Positions 25,133 through 34,815 of a stretch of DNA of 64,000 bases are shown piece by piece (the stretch's first letter is position 1; every line of letters starts with the position of its first letter). The stretch lies in the NCBI RefSeq assembly GCF_029223285.1, contig NZ_JARHUJ010000008.1, positions 310,001 to 374,000 of the forward strand. The letters run 5' to 3'. Below the pieces are notes generated by a model. It saw only the letters and a list, made by a program, of their open reading frames with translations, searched no databases and was not told the DNA's origin. The translations under genes and the position numbers were made by a program. This DNA comes from Paraflavitalea sp. CAU 1676. GTDB taxonomy: Bacteria > Bacteroidota > Bacteroidia > Chitinophagales > Chitinophagaceae.

Positions 25133-27343
25133 TTAGAATTTTCCTGTAGTAGCGTTAGTGCCGGCAGCTGCCTGCTTCACCACCACCTGCTCAGTTTTAG
25201 GCTGAGCGGGCTTGAACACCTCGGGCTCAGGATTGTGAATTTGTTTCAGCGTAGGGGCTATTACCAGCGAAACGATCGACATCAGTTTGATGAGGATGTT
25301 CATTGACGGACCAGAGGTATCTTTGAAAGGATCACCTACGGTGTCACCGGTAACGGACGCCTTATGTGGTTCAGATTTTTTGTAGTAAGTCTGGCCATTG
25401 ATCTCCACACCTTTCTCAAACGATTTCTTGGCGTTGTCCCATGCACCACCTGCGTTGTTCTGGAACATACCCATCAGTACGCCACTAACGGTAGCGCCTG
25501 CCAGGAAACCACCGAGGGCTTCAGGACCAAATGCAAATCCGATGATCAGCGGAGAAACGATCGCTATAGCACCAGGCAGCATCATTTTCTTGATGGAAGC
25601 GTTGGTAGAGATCGCTACGCACTTGTCGTATTCGGGTTTGCCGGTACCTTCCATGATGCCGGGAATGGTGCGGAACTGGCGACGTACTTCTTCTACCATC
25701 GCCATCGCTGCCTGACCAACGGCCCGGATAGCGAGGGAGGAGAATATGAAGGGGATCATACCACCTACGAAGAGGCAGGCCAGTACATCCGCATGATAAA
25801 TATCGATACCCGAGATACCCGCAACGCCTACGAAAGCGGCGAAGAGGGCCAGGGCTGTAAGGGCGGCAGAAGCGATGGCAAAACCTTTACCAGTAGCGGC
25901 AGTGGTGTTACCAACGGCGTCGAGTACGTCGGTTTTTTCGCGTACTTCTTTGGGCAGTTCGCTCATTTCGGCGATACCACCGGCGTTATCGGCAATAGGA
26001 CCGAAGGCGTCGATAGCCAGCTGCATCGCAGTGGTGGCCATCATACCGGCAGCAGCGATCGCCACACCGTAAAGACCGGCGCAGGCAAAAGAGCCATAGA
26101 TACCGGCAGCCAGCACAAGGATGGGCAGGAAGGTCGATTCCATACCTACTGCCAATCCACCAATTACGTTGGTAGCGTGGCCGGTTGAAGACTGGCGAAT
26201 GATGCTCATTACCGGACCTTTACCCATTGCGGTATAGTATTCGGTGATGATGCTCATGAGGGTACCCACGGCGAGGCCTACCCCAATAGCGCCGAGAACG
26301 CCCCATTTGGTGAATTCAGCACCACGGAGTTCCATGGTTTCGGGCATCAGGTAGTATACCAGTCCTACAGACGCAGCAGCGGTGAGGATGATTGAACCCC
26401 AGTTACCCATATTGAGTGCTTTCTGTACAACGCCGGTACTGATGCCTGCATTGTCGCTGATGCGCACGAATAATGTTGCGATGATGGAGAAGATGATACC
26501 AACACCTGCAATGAGCATAGGCAGCAGGATGGGAGCAAATCCGCCAAACTGATCGACGGAGGTGGTCTCTTGTCCAAGTACCATGGTTGCAAGTACGGTA
26601 GCCACATAAGAACCGAACAGGTCGGCGCCCATACCGGCTACGTCACCCACGTTGTCGCCTACGTTATCGGCGATGGTAGCGGGATTGCGGGGATCGTCTT
26701 CGGGAATGCCGGCTTCTACTTTACCAACGAGGTCGGCGCCTACGTCGGCCGCTTTGGTATAGATACCGCCGCCTACGCGTGCGAAGAGGGCGATCGATTC
26801 GGCACCCAGCGAAAAGCCGGTGAGCACTTCTATCGTTTGAAGCATCTCCGGAGAAGATACTTCTGTGGCGTGAAACATTGTTTTGAGGAGGATGAATAAT
26901 CCGCCGAGACCGAGTACTGCGAGGCCCGATACACCGAGGCCCATTACGGCGCCACCGGTGAAGGATACGTTGAGGGCTTTGGCTAAGCTGGTTCTGGCGG
27001 CCTGGGCTGTGCGCACATTGGCTTTGGTGGCAACACGCATACCGATGTAACCGGCGGTAGCGCTGAATACGGCTCCAATAGCAAAGGCAATCGCGATGGA
27101 CCAATGTGAGTGAGGGTTGGCTTGTGCCATAACACCAAGCAGCAGACCTACAATAACCACAAAATAACCGAGGACCTTCCATTCCGCTTTGAGGAACGCC
27201 ATCGCACCTTCTGCGATGTACGTGCTGATCTCCTTCATACGGTCGGTGCCGGCATCTTGCTTAGCAACCCATTTAAACTTGATCAGGGTGTAGAGCAGGC
27301 CTATGACTCCCATCACAGGTACGAGATAGAGCAATTTGTCCAT
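25133..27343 (-). CDS. hppA: Membrane-bound pyrophosphatase, K+-dependent type (ion pump)
   Basis: 736 residues, about 16 membrane helices. It couples pyrophosphate hydrolysis to export of H+ or Na+. Substrate motifs are intact: [11 protein letters not shown] (200-210) and DNVGDNVGD (226-234), with further acidic clusters in the cytoplasmic loops near the C-terminus ([15 protein letters not shown]). The site that separates K+-dependent from K+-independent enzymes reads [10 protein letters not shown], with Ala482 and Gly485, which marks it as K+-dependent. Whether it pumps Na+, H+ or both cannot be read by eye. The C-terminal 40 residues (from about 695) form an extra Gln/Ala/Thr-rich tail. 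Single-gene transcript with its own promoter and terminator. Confidence 0.93.
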   Translation of the reverse strand: MDKLLYLVPVMGVIGLLYTLIKFKWVAKQDAGTDRMKEISTYIAEGAMAFLKAEWKVLGYFVVIVGLLLGVMAQANPHSHWSIAIAFAIGAVFSATAGYIGMRVATKANVRTAQAARTSLAKALNVSFTGGAVMGLGVSGLAVLGLGGLFILLKTMFHATEVSSPEMLQTIEVLTGFSLGAESIALFARVGGGIYTKAADVGADLVGKVEAGIPEDDPRNPATIADNVGDNVGDVAGMGADLFGSYVATVLATMVLGQETTSVDQFGGFAPILLPMLIAGVGIIFSIIATLFVRISDNAGISTGVVQKALNMGNWGSIILTAAASVGLVYYLMPETMELRGAEFTKWGVLGAIGVGLAVGTLMSIITEYYTAMGKGPVMSIIRQSSTGHATNVIGGLAVGMESTFLPILVLAAGIYGSFACAGLYGVAIAAAGMMATTAMQLAIDAFGPIADNAGGIAEMSELPKEVREKTDVLDAVGNTTAATGKGFAIASAALTALALFAAFVGVAGISGIDIYHADVLACLFVGGMIPFIFSSLAIRAVGQAAMAMVEEVRRQFRTIPGIMEGTGKPEYDKCVAISTNASIKKMMLPGAIAIVSPLIIGFAFGPEALGGFLAGATVSGVLMGMFQNNAGGAWDNAKKSFEKGVEINGQTYYKKSEPHKASVTGDTVGDPFKDTSGPSMNILIKLMSIVSLVIAPTLKQIHNPEPEVFKPAQPKTEQVVVKQAAAGTNATTGKF

Positions 27344-27383
27344 AAGTAGTTGATTCTGATTCGAGTTGTGTTTTTAAGGATGG

Positions 27384-27413
27384 CAAATATATGGCAAAAG
27401 CCCTCTAAATCAA
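27384..27413 (-). promoter_or_regulatory. Promoter of hppA
   Basis: On the minus strand TTG (27411-27413), 19 bases, then TATATTTG (27384-27391): an exact Bacteroidetes-type promoter about 40 bases before the start codon. Confidence 0.7.
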
Positions 27414-27887
27414 TATGGGAGCGGATTTTTTTGGCCTGCATGGTTATGCGGATTTACCGGCGGCGGGAGCTGGTTTTGCGGGAGAGTGAGGGGTGGGGTA
27501 ACTAGTGGCGTTTGGCCTGGCAAGTTGGGGTTCCCGGGCTGCTGGGGTCGGGTTTTCCGGGGGGATGAGGGGCGTATTAGCCGGTGGCCGGGGCGGGTTC
27601 TGGTAGGCCGCCCCCTGGGCAACCTTGCGCCACCCGGTCAGTATTCTGCGGGCGGCTGCTTCATCGTTAAGGCATGGCGGGTTGCGCTGATATCCACTAA
27701 AAATGGCCTGTTTTCATAGTGGAGCCAGGCAATACTTAGTCAATGCCAAAGCGGGTTGCTGGCTGAGTTCTGAGTGTGTAGTATGGGTGCAGGTAGGATG
27801 AGGAGCGGCGCTATGGGTAAGGGTGGCGGGTGAAGAGCGGACCACGGATGTAGGCTCAAGTGAACCGACGGTTTTAGGAGGCCTTCC
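27414..27887. other. G-rich gene-free stretch between hppA and the AsmA-like gene
   Basis: About 470 bases, strongly G-rich on the plus strand (GGGG runs, GGCGGG clusters). A 7-bp inverted repeat TCCACTA / TAGTGGA (27693-27699 with 27717-27723) is the only structure I noticed. No gene is supported. Confidence 0.5.
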
Positions 27888-27922
27888 CCAAAAAGCAAAC
27901 CCCGGCCGATAGGCCGGGGTTT
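27888..27922 (-). terminator. Terminator of the AsmA-like gene
   Basis: An 11-bp stem AAACCCCGGCC / GGCCGGGGTTT (27897-27907 with 27912-27922), followed on the minus strand by GCTTTTTGG. Confidence 0.85.
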
Positions 27923-28004
27923 GAATGATATGTTAACTGCGGGATCCTAAACTGGCTTGAGGGATTGGGTGGCCCTGGGTGTACGGTTTAGCATGCCCTG
28001 CCGC

Positions 28005-31000
28005 TTAATGCTTCGTACTGTCCGTGGTCGCCGGCTTCTTCTTCTTCAGGAACCCATTGATAAGGCCCTTGCCGGTTTCTTCGAGGTTCTTCTTCGCGTC
28101 TTTCGTGCCGCCGGTATTGGTAGTATCCTTCTGTCCCGAGATCTGCTTCGCCAGCTCGTCCTTAAGACCCTTTACGACCTGGTTCTTGGCCGAAGCGATA
28201 GAATCCTTGGTGGCCTGCTTCGCTGCCGCTACGGCGCTGTCAGCGGCCGCTTTCTTAGCTTCCACGAAATCGGTGGCCTGGGCCTTCATATCCTGTGCCA
28301 GACTGCTGCCGGCATCCTTCAGATCGGTTTTGATAGAAGGGTTGGTGATGCTGCCGCCGATATTCACCTTGAGGTTGATCACATCGCTCAGCTTTACAGG
28401 AACGCCCTTGGCTGTTGCCTGCGAGGCCAGGTTGTTCACCAGGCTATTCGCCTTTTCGCCCAGCTTGGCGCGCGGCACTTTCAGGTTCATCACATAATCG
28501 AGCGACTGATCGAGCCCGTGCATGCCACCTACTTCCATATCCATATCCTTCACTTTGAATGTAAAGGGTTTCACCAGCACTTTGCCATTGGCAAACTCGA
28601 AATAGTTCTTGATATCTTTTACGGAGATCGATTTCAGGTCCGTGATGTTGAGCGTGGAAGCCAGTTTCTCCAGTGGCTGGAACTTCGCCAGGAATCCTTC
28701 CAGCAAAAACAGGGTACCATCTCCCGTCAGCGTGCTCAGGTCGGGCATCATGTCTTCTCCCAATTTACCTTTCATCGTCATTTTTGAAGTGAGCTTGCCC
28801 GCAATGAACTGTCCGATCGGCATCAACTTCTGCACTGTATTGAAGGCCGTGAAGGTCTTTTGCACGTCGAGGTTTTGTACATCGTAAGCCAGTGAAATAT
28901 CAGGGTGGGTCTTGCTGGCTTTGGTGGAATAAGAGCCGTTCAGTCCGATGCTGCCGTCGAGGGCATTCATCTTCACATCTTTCAGCGCTACCGTTTCATC
29001 TTTTAATGCGAGGGTGCCGCTGATGTTCTTATAATCTACCTTGTCGTACTTCACTTCATCCACCTTGGTATTGAGTGTAAGCTGAATATTCTTAGGAACG
29101 GCGAAGGGCGCTTCGCTGGTCGTAACGGTTGCCGTATCGGTGGCATCGGTCGTAGCGCCCATCAGTTTATTAAGGTCCAGTTTGTCGGCCGATACATTGA
29201 GTGTTCCCGTAAGGGGCTCATCCTTCATGGCATAGCCGATCAGGTTGTCGAAGCTGCCATTGGCGTTGAAATTGGTACCCATGAACTTACCCGCCAGGTT
29301 GTTCAGCGTTACATTCTTCGGGTTGAAGGTGAGTCCGGTATTGCTGATGCTTACTCCATCGGGATAGTCTTTCGATTTGTACACGATGTTGCTGCCCTTG
29401 ATGGCGCCGGAGGTCTGGAAAGCTTCGTACTGTCCTTTATCGATATACGATTTCTTTCCTTTAAAGGCGATATCAGCATTCAGCAAACCTGCCAATGAGG
29501 TACCCGCTTCGAAGGCATAGAACTGTGCGATATTGGCAAGGTTGAGTCCACCTTTCACTGTTCCTTCAAAATAAGGATCGGAGGCCGGCGTCTTCAGCAA
29601 CAGCGTAAGATCGGCCGCATCTTTGCCCACTTCTACGTGTGCAGCGGGGATCTGAACGGTAGTATGATCGGGCACGCCATCGGGATTGTCGATATTGATG
29701 CGTGCGCTGGTATTCTGGATCGGTTGCGGGAAGTCTTTGGATGAGTAGAACAGGTTGGCGATGTCTACAAAACCTTTGGCGCTGAATTCGCCGGGCTTTT
29801 GCTGCGTCATCACGGCCAGGTTACCCTTGGCGGTCACGTCGGCGCTTACGGTGCCCGCGAGCTTGGTATCTGGCAGCTTCACGAATTGGGTAATGCTGGC
29901 GAGGTTCAGTTTTCCCTTGGCACCTGCATCGATGTATTGATCGGTAAGGGGCTTTCTCAGTTCAAGGTGGAAGTCGAACGGATCATTACCGAACTCAATA
30001 TGCGCTTTGGGGATATTCACCACGGTATTGTCGGTTACACCATCGGGATTGTTGACCTTGAGGTCGATGTTGATGTTCTTAACCGGCTGTGGCAGGTCGG
30101 GGTATTGGAAGAACCCGTCCTGGATGCCGAGGTTGATATTGTAAGCGGGGATCTGCGTGGGACTGAATGTTCCTTTTACAAATCCGTCGAAGAGGGCCTT
30201 GCCGCTGGTCTTGATATTGGCAAAGTCCTGCTGGTAAACGGCAGGCACGAGCGAAAGGATGCTTTTGAAATCGGTAGACGGCGCCTTGAAAGCGATGTCC
30301 ATGTTGTAGGTGCTGTCGTTGACCAACTGGAAGAATCCTTCGGTGCTCACCTTGAGATCGTTCACATTGATCTCATCGGTCTTGAAACTGTATTTGCTAT
30401 TCTTCGAGTCGATCTGGAAATCTGCGTCGATGGCCGTTTTCGTTTTGGCCAGGTAGGGGATTCCGCCGTAGGTAAAGGTTACAGCGTCGGCGGTGGTGTT
30501 GGTTTGGAGCGTGAACAGGTCGGCGGTAAAATCGCCGCTGCCTTCGTGGTTGAGGTTCACGATCTCGCTGCTCATACCGGCACTGGCGTCGTCGTAGTAC
30601 ACATATCCATTCGTGATGGCATATTTTTGCAGGTTCAGCTTGAAGGGGCTGGCCGGCTCTTCGGGCGTAGCTACGGTGGCCGTATCGGGTTTGGCGATAT
30701 CCCAGTTGGCTTTGCCTTCTTTGGTGACCAGGGCATGAATGCGGGGCTCATCGATGTTGATGGCATACACTTTCATGTCTTTGGCGCTGAATACGCTAAA
30801 GAGATTCACGGCTACGTCGATCTCTTTGGCGCTGATGAGGGTGTCTTTGGAGAATTCACCGATACCGATCACCTGCAGATCTTCGAGTGCCAGAGACACA
30901 CGGGGAAAGCGACGGAAGAAGGAGATGCTCACATCTTTGAAGTCGGCTTTCGCATTGATATTTTTGTTGATCTGTTCCTTGGCGATCTTTACGATCTTCC

Positions 31001-31085
31001 CTTTGAAGATAAAGGGGGCAGTAAAGAGGATCACGATCAGTACAAGCAGGGTGATTCCGGTGATCTTAAGTATTTTCTTAAGCAT
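28005..31085 (-). CDS. AsmA-like envelope protein
   Basis: 1026 residues. One N-terminal membrane helix (KITGITLLVLIVILFTAPFI) anchors a very long periplasmic beta-rich part. It opens with the AsmA pattern: GKIVKIAKEQINKNINAKAD, then FKDVSISFFRRFPRVSLALE. The repeated units (NIDNPDGVPDHTTVQIPAAH, NVNPDGVTD-like turns) and the C-terminal segment, with GGMHGLDQSLDYVMNLKVPR and GGSITNPSIKTDL, match the AsmA C-terminal domain. Such proteins are thought to bridge the envelope and carry lipids. The end is Lys/Ala-rich (KKAAADSAVAAAKQATKDSI). Divergent from trmH with overlapping promoters. Confidence 0.85.
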   Translation of the reverse strand: MLKKILKITGITLLVLIVILFTAPFIFKGKIVKIAKEQINKNINAKADFKDVSISFFRRFPRVSLALEDLQVIGIGEFSKDTLISAKEIDVAVNLFSVFSAKDMKVYAINIDEPRIHALVTKEGKANWDIAKPDTATVATPEEPASPFKLNLQKYAITNGYVYYDDASAGMSSEIVNLNHEGSGDFTADLFTLQTNTTADAVTFTYGGIPYLAKTKTAIDADFQIDSKNSKYSFKTDEINVNDLKVSTEGFFQLVNDSTYNMDIAFKAPSTDFKSILSLVPAVYQQDFANIKTSGKALFDGFVKGTFSPTQIPAYNINLGIQDGFFQYPDLPQPVKNINIDLKVNNPDGVTDNTVVNIPKAHIEFGNDPFDFHLELRKPLTDQYIDAGAKGKLNLASITQFVKLPDTKLAGTVSADVTAKGNLAVMTQQKPGEFSAKGFVDIANLFYSSKDFPQPIQNTSARINIDNPDGVPDHTTVQIPAAHVEVGKDAADLTLLLKTPASDPYFEGTVKGGLNLANIAQFYAFEAGTSLAGLLNADIAFKGKKSYIDKGQYEAFQTSGAIKGSNIVYKSKDYPDGVSISNTGLTFNPKNVTLNNLAGKFMGTNFNANGSFDNLIGYAMKDEPLTGTLNVSADKLDLNKLMGATTDATDTATVTTSEAPFAVPKNIQLTLNTKVDEVKYDKVDYKNISGTLALKDETVALKDVKMNALDGSIGLNGSYSTKASKTHPDISLAYDVQNLDVQKTFTAFNTVQKLMPIGQFIAGKLTSKMTMKGKLGEDMMPDLSTLTGDGTLFLLEGFLAKFQPLEKLASTLNITDLKSISVKDIKNYFEFANGKVLVKPFTFKVKDMDMEVGGMHGLDQSLDYVMNLKVPRAKLGEKANSLVNNLASQATAKGVPVKLSDVINLKVNIGGSITNPSIKTDLKDAGSSLAQDMKAQATDFVEAKKAAADSAVAAAKQATKDSIASAKNQVVKGLKDELAKQISGQKDTTNTGGTKDAKKNLEETGKGLINGFLKKKKPATTDSTKH

Positions 31086-31117
31086 GGTAATCAGGGTTTG
31101 CGATGGTTTACAGGTTG

Positions 31118-31148
31118 CAAAAATAGTTTATTGTACTTTAGCATTCAA
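31118..31148 (-). promoter_or_regulatory. Promoter of the AsmA-like gene
   Basis: On the minus strand TTG (31146-31148), 20 bases, TATTTTTG (31118-31125). It overlaps a weaker plus-strand candidate for trmH (TTG 31115-31117, TACTTTAG 31134-31141). Confidence 0.65.
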
Positions 31149-31160
31149 TACTTTACAAAT

Positions 31161-31763
31161 ATGACGCCAGAAAGACGTGAAAGATTGTTATCAGTCCTTA
31201 ATAAACGGCAAAATGACCTTACGATTGTCCTGGAGAATGTATTTGACCCTCATAATATTTCGGCGGTAATGCGTACCTGCGATGCCTGTGGCATCCAGGA
31301 GATCTATGTTTTGAGTACCCGGATCGCCCCGCACAAGAAATGGGGCGCCAAAAGCAGCAGCAGTGCGGCCAAATGGCTTACTATACATCAGTTCACGAAT
31401 ACGGAAGAATGCGTAAAACAACTGCGTACCCGTTATGACCGTATTTTAACGACCCACCTGAGCAGTGATGCCGTAGATTTGTACAGTATCGATTTCACGG
31501 GGTCGATGGCGCTGGTTTTTGGCAACGAACACTCGGGCGTAAGTGAAGAGATCCGGACGATGGCGGATGGCAATTTCATCATCCCGCAGCAGGGCATCAT
31601 TCAGTCGCTCAATATTTCGGTGGCCTGTGCGGTGACCTTATACGAGGCTTACAGGCAGAAGAAGAATGCCGGGCATTATGCGCAGCGTAAGCTGCAGGAG
31701 CCGATGCTCGGCAACCTGCTTACCGAGTGGGGTTTTTTGGGCGAAGACAGGGTGGTGGATTAG
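31161..31763 (+). CDS. trmH: tRNA (guanosine-2'-O-)-methyltransferase, TrmH/SpoU family
   Basis: 200 residues from ATG 31161 (MTPERRERLLSVLNKRQNDL). The SPOUT motifs are in order: motif 1 ENVFDPHNISAVMRTCDACG, motif 2 ALVFGNEHSGVSEE, motif 3 IIPQQGIIQSLNISVACAVT. The N-terminal RRERLLSVLNKRQNDLTIVL segment and the THLSSDAVDLYSIDF stretch closely follow E. coli TrmH, which methylates G18 of tRNA. The catalytic Arg (in MRTCDA) is kept. A longer in-frame extension upstream runs antisense through the AsmA-like gene and is not part of the protein. Confidence 0.92.
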   Translation: MTPERRERLLSVLNKRQNDLTIVLENVFDPHNISAVMRTCDACGIQEIYVLSTRIAPHKKWGAKSSSSAAKWLTIHQFTNTEECVKQLRTRYDRILTTHLSSDAVDLYSIDFTGSMALVFGNEHSGVSEEIRTMADGNFIIPQQGIIQSLNISVACAVTLYEAYRQKKNAGHYAQRKLQEPMLGNLLTEWGFLGEDRVVD

Positions 31764-31773
31764 GAAAGGCAGC

Positions 31774-31895
31774 GAGGCAACGGAGGTGTTCCCGACATGC
31801 GTCGGGACATCCAGGCACCGAGGCAACGGAGGTGTCGAGGCAACCGGGGGGAGAAAGGCATCCAGGCACCAAGGCATCCCCGACAGGCGTCGGGG
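31774..31895. repeat. Short direct repeats with two GTCGGG hairpins
   Basis: GAGGCAACGGAGGTGT occurs at 31774 and 31820, and a CATCCAGGCACC(G/A)AGGCA unit occurs near 31808 and 31859. Hairpins TCCCGAC/GTCGGGA (31790-31807) and CCCCGAC/GTCGGGG (31878-31895) are embedded. The stretch fills most of the gap between trmH and the thioredoxin gene. Confidence 0.7.
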
Positions 31896-31929
31896 CAACG
31901 ATGGGAGATCCAATCACTGAAATGAAATT

Positions 31930-32406
31930 ATGAAAAGAATTATCCTTTTACTCTTGATCCTGTTACCGGCGCTGGGAGCCCTGGCGCAGGTGAAGAAGAT
32001 CAAGATCACCGACCTGGAAGCGCATATGCAGAACAGCGATCATCCGCTGGTCATCAGTTTCTGGGCCACCTGGTGCGCGCCCTGCGTGGAGGAGATCCCT
32101 TACCTGCAGGAGGGCGTGGCGCAGTTTGCCGATCAAAAAGTGGAACTGGTGCTCGTGAGTCTGGATTTTCCCAAAGACTTCCCCAGGAAACTGGAAGCGT
32201 TCGTCAAAAATAAAAACTACAAGGCTACCATCTACTGGCTCGATGAATCGGACGCTGATTATTTCTGTCCGAAGATCAATGCGCGCTGGCAAGGCGGCAT
32301 TCCCGCCACTTTGTTTGTCAACAATAAAACCGGTTACCGGCGTTTCTTCGACCGCGCCCTCACCGACCGGCAGGTAGTGCCGGAGATAAAGGCTGCATTG
32401 AAGTAA
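31930..32406 (+). CDS. TlpA-like thioredoxin-family protein
   Basis: 158 residues with a signal peptide (MKRIILLLLILLPALGALAQ). The active site is WCAPC (Cys49, Cys52) in the FWATWCAPCVEEIPYLQEG context typical of TlpA/ResA proteins. A KVELVLVSLDFPKDFPRKLE strand-helix and the cis-proline region GGIPATLFVNN follow. It probably reduces or isomerises disulfides, or maintains cytochrome c or cofactor thiols, in the periplasm. It stands alone, 166 bases after trmH. Confidence 0.88.
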   Translation: MKRIILLLLILLPALGALAQVKKIKITDLEAHMQNSDHPLVISFWATWCAPCVEEIPYLQEGVAQFADQKVELVLVSLDFPKDFPRKLEAFVKNKNYKATIYWLDESDADYFCPKINARWQGGIPATLFVNNKTGYRRFFDRALTDRQVVPEIKAALK

Positions 32407-32961
32407 TTCCTTCGCTTAATCCGGAACAGGTGGCGCAGTTTGTGTGGCAAGCAGTGGTGGCGTGGGGAACACCGGGCTTGCTGTGTACAGCGTGTGCCGC
32501 TCCGTGGTGGGAGGAGAGGCGAACACCGGGCTCGCTGCGTAAAGTGTATGTCGCATGTGGTAGCCGGTGGGATACTGAACACTGGGCTTGTTGAGCGAAA
32601 CGTGGTCCTGAGCTTCCAGAGCTAGTCGTGGTCCGCGCGCAGTGGTGGCGAGTGAAGTGCGAAACGTGACTTGTGATTTGCTGACTGGTTGTGTTCCGAA
32701 ACTCCGGTTGTTTCTATACGTTGGTACGACCTGCAGTATAGTTTGGCAAACTGAATTGCCATTTCATGCACAATAATTGCATACCCAGGATCGTGTATAT
32801 TTTTTCCTCCTACTTTTGCAATCCACTCTCTGTTAGTCTTCCAGGTCGTTGTTAACAACACTCATTTATTATTCCATTTCCTCAAAAACCGCGCGGGCTG
32901 CCGGCCGGTCGCAGCCTGTGGTGTTTTATCGTTTCTAAAAACTCATTAAATCTTTTCAAGT
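32407..32961. repeat. Gene-free stretch with three imperfect 54-56 bp repeats
   Basis: A unit starting GAACACCGGGC occurs at 32467, 32521 and (as GAACACTGGGC) 32577, with related sequence after each. Further on, TACTTTTG at 32811-32818 fits a -7 element for the next gene but lacks a clear -33 partner. Confidence 0.55.
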
Positions 32962-33729
32962 ATGAAGAAAGGGAATCGTATCTCTTTAATCGTGGGCGCT
33001 TTGGCCCTGGTTAGTATGTTGAGTAGTTGTAACAAGCTATTGGATTATGTAAACAAAGGTGGCGGTGAAGGGGAGTCTGTAACTGCCTATCGCATCAAAT
33101 CCATCAAAGGATGGAGCCCGCTGGATAGCGTCATTGCTTCCTTCACCTATAACGAAAAGGGTGACCTGATGAATATCACTTTCGACAAACCCTCTACAGG
33201 TCGTTTCAATACCATCTTTCGTTATAATCATGAGGGACAGGTTACGGACCGCATCACTACTTACGATGGCAAGTTTTTCGATAGTTGGTACCACTACGTG
33301 TATAACAATGCCGGCCGCGTGATCCAGGATACCCTTTATCAATTGGGTACTATTACGGATGACCGTCCGACCGACAATTCGACCATGCTGGTTTCCAACT
33401 ACAGTTATGATTCTTATGGCAGGGTGGTGAAGACCGAAACAACGGTATTGAAGCCCAACATCAATTACAAGTTCACCACCGACTATCCCTATGATATCAA
33501 AAACAATCTCGTGGGAAGAGCTGATACGGTTGATACCAGGGCGAGCCTGTACCGGATCGATCCCAACTGGATGCTGATGGCGAAAGACTACAGTCTCAAT
33601 AATCCGTTCGTTGCCGATGAATACAATAAAGCAGGTTTACCTGTAAAGCTGCATTACAAAGACGGTTATTTCTTCCACTTCCTCCATGTCTGGTTTCCAT
33701 CCCGGCAAGTGGAGATCACTTACGAATAG
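32962..33729 (+). CDS. Lipoprotein with YD-repeat-like strands
   Basis: 255 residues with a lipobox LSSC (MLSSCNKLL, Cys about residue 23). The body is a series of short beta-turn units of the kind seen in RHS/YD-like proteins: SFTYNEKGDLMNITFDKPST, FRYNHEGQVTDRITTYDGKF, YHYVYNNAGRVIQDTLYQLG, SNYSYDSYGRVVKTETTVLK. It ends in FPSRQVEITYE. It is probably an outer-membrane or periplasmic lipoprotein of unknown function. A clear paralog follows 153 bases later after a terminator. Confidence 0.65.
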   Translation: MKKGNRISLIVGALALVSMLSSCNKLLDYVNKGGGEGESVTAYRIKSIKGWSPLDSVIASFTYNEKGDLMNITFDKPSTGRFNTIFRYNHEGQVTDRITTYDGKFFDSWYHYVYNNAGRVIQDTLYQLGTITDDRPTDNSTMLVSNYSYDSYGRVVKTETTVLKPNINYKFTTDYPYDIKNNLVGRADTVDTRASLYRIDPNWMLMAKDYSLNNPFVADEYNKAGLPVKLHYKDGYFFHFLHVWFPSRQVEITYE

Positions 33730-33762
33730 CTTAGTTGTTACCCTTGAAACTTAGATCGAAGG

Positions 33763-33788
33763 GCCCCGGATATTTCCGGGGCTTTTTT
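33763..33788 (+). terminator. Terminator after the first YD-like lipoprotein
   Basis: An 8-bp stem GCCCCGGA / TCCGGGGC (33763-33770 with 33775-33782) followed by TTTTTT. Confidence 0.88.
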
Positions 33789-33882
33789 CCTCATATTATG
33801 TTTCCCCCCAATGATAATTTGGGCATAAAATGGTAGCGATACCCTGGCCTCAGTTTTGAAACTACCTGGCCAAACCGAATAC

Positions 33883-34659
33883 ATGAGGAAGATCTACCCA
33901 ATCTATCTGCTTTGCAGCCTGCTTGCTATTGCCCTTTGCTTTGTTGCCTGTCACAAACAGGAGCCCGCCCTGCGAAAAGGGCCCAAGAAAAATGACCAAT
34001 GCCGCGTTAGCTCGATGCGGTATTCTTTTCCCTTCGATTCTGTACTGGTTTCCTTTTCTTACAACAAATCGGGCGATCCGCTCAGGATCACCCAAACCAA
34101 TACCGGTACCGGCCGGCCTGACGGATTTTTCCTCTATAACAATAAAAAGCAGCTTACCGATTACATCGGTTTGTACAATGACAACACGTTTGAGTTCTGG
34201 CACCGCTATGTCTATGATAAGAACGGCCGCATTGTGCGTGATACAGTATTCTATTTCGGCTTCATCGATAATGGTGAGCCCGATCTGTATTATGATGTGG
34301 CGGTCGTTGCCTTCGAGTACGATCAGCAGGAACGCATCAGCCATACCTCCCAGGCGTGGTACAATGCTCCCGGGTTTCCACTGCGTACAGATTATAGCTA
34401 TGATGCACGCGGCAACCTGGTGATCCCCGGCGTGGTCTATGACGATCAACCAGCCATTCACCGCACGAGCCCCGTGTGGATGTTCATTGACCGCAACTAC
34501 AGTGTTAATAACGGCTATGCTACCGGTTGGAATGGCAATGGTTTGCCCACGCATATGGGTTTGAGCAGCCAGGGTGGCCAGTTTGCCGGGTTTTACAATG
34601 GTAACTTGTCCAACATTGAATACCTGTGCAGCGGCGATCGCAAAGGGATTGTGGACTGA
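33883..34659 (+). CDS. Lipoprotein with YD-repeat-like strands (paralog)
   Basis: 258 residues from ATG 33883 (MRKIYPIYLLCSLLAIALCF); an upstream in-frame ATG adds nine residues without a better signal. Lipobox FVAC. It repeats its neighbour's plan: SFPFDSVLVSFSYNKSGDPL, LYNNKKQLTDYIGLYNDNTF, YVYDKNGRIVRDTVFYFG, TDYSYDARGNLVIPG, and SPVWMFIDRNYSVNNGYATG matching the neighbour's PNWMLMAKDYSLNN. The two come from a tandem duplication. The function is unknown. Confidence 0.65.
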   Translation: MRKIYPIYLLCSLLAIALCFVACHKQEPALRKGPKKNDQCRVSSMRYSFPFDSVLVSFSYNKSGDPLRITQTNTGTGRPDGFFLYNNKKQLTDYIGLYNDNTFEFWHRYVYDKNGRIVRDTVFYFGFIDNGEPDLYYDVAVVAFEYDQQERISHTSQAWYNAPGFPLRTDYSYDARGNLVIPGVVYDDQPAIHRTSPVWMFIDRNYSVNNGYATGWNGNGLPTHMGLSSQGGQFAGFYNGNLSNIEYLCSGDRKGIVD

Positions 34660-34756
34660 AGAGGGTGAGGGAGGAGGCGCCGTTGAGGTGAACTTAAACG
34701 GGCGGACCTACACGAAGGGAAGAATGAATTGCACTGCGATGGCGGAGTGCAATCCC

Positions 34757-34786
34757 CAAAAAAGGCCACCGCTATGGGTGGCCCTT
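34757..34786 (-). terminator. Terminator of the minus-strand redoxin gene
   Basis: A 7-bp stem GGCCACC / GGTGGCC (34764-34770 with 34777-34783), followed on the minus strand by TTTTTTGG. Confidence 0.75.
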
Positions 34787-34815
34787 TGTCTGACATGATT
34801 TTAAAAACGGGGTGC

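Noticed and set aside
25133-27343. Assigning Na+ or H+ specificity to the pyrophosphatase
   Set aside because: The K+-dependence site is readable, but pump specificity depends on residues I cannot place reliably without an alignment.
29799-31160. A long plus-strand open frame fused to trmH
   Set aside because: It lies antisense to the AsmA-like gene, whose protein features are clear; the true trmH start is the ATG at 31161.
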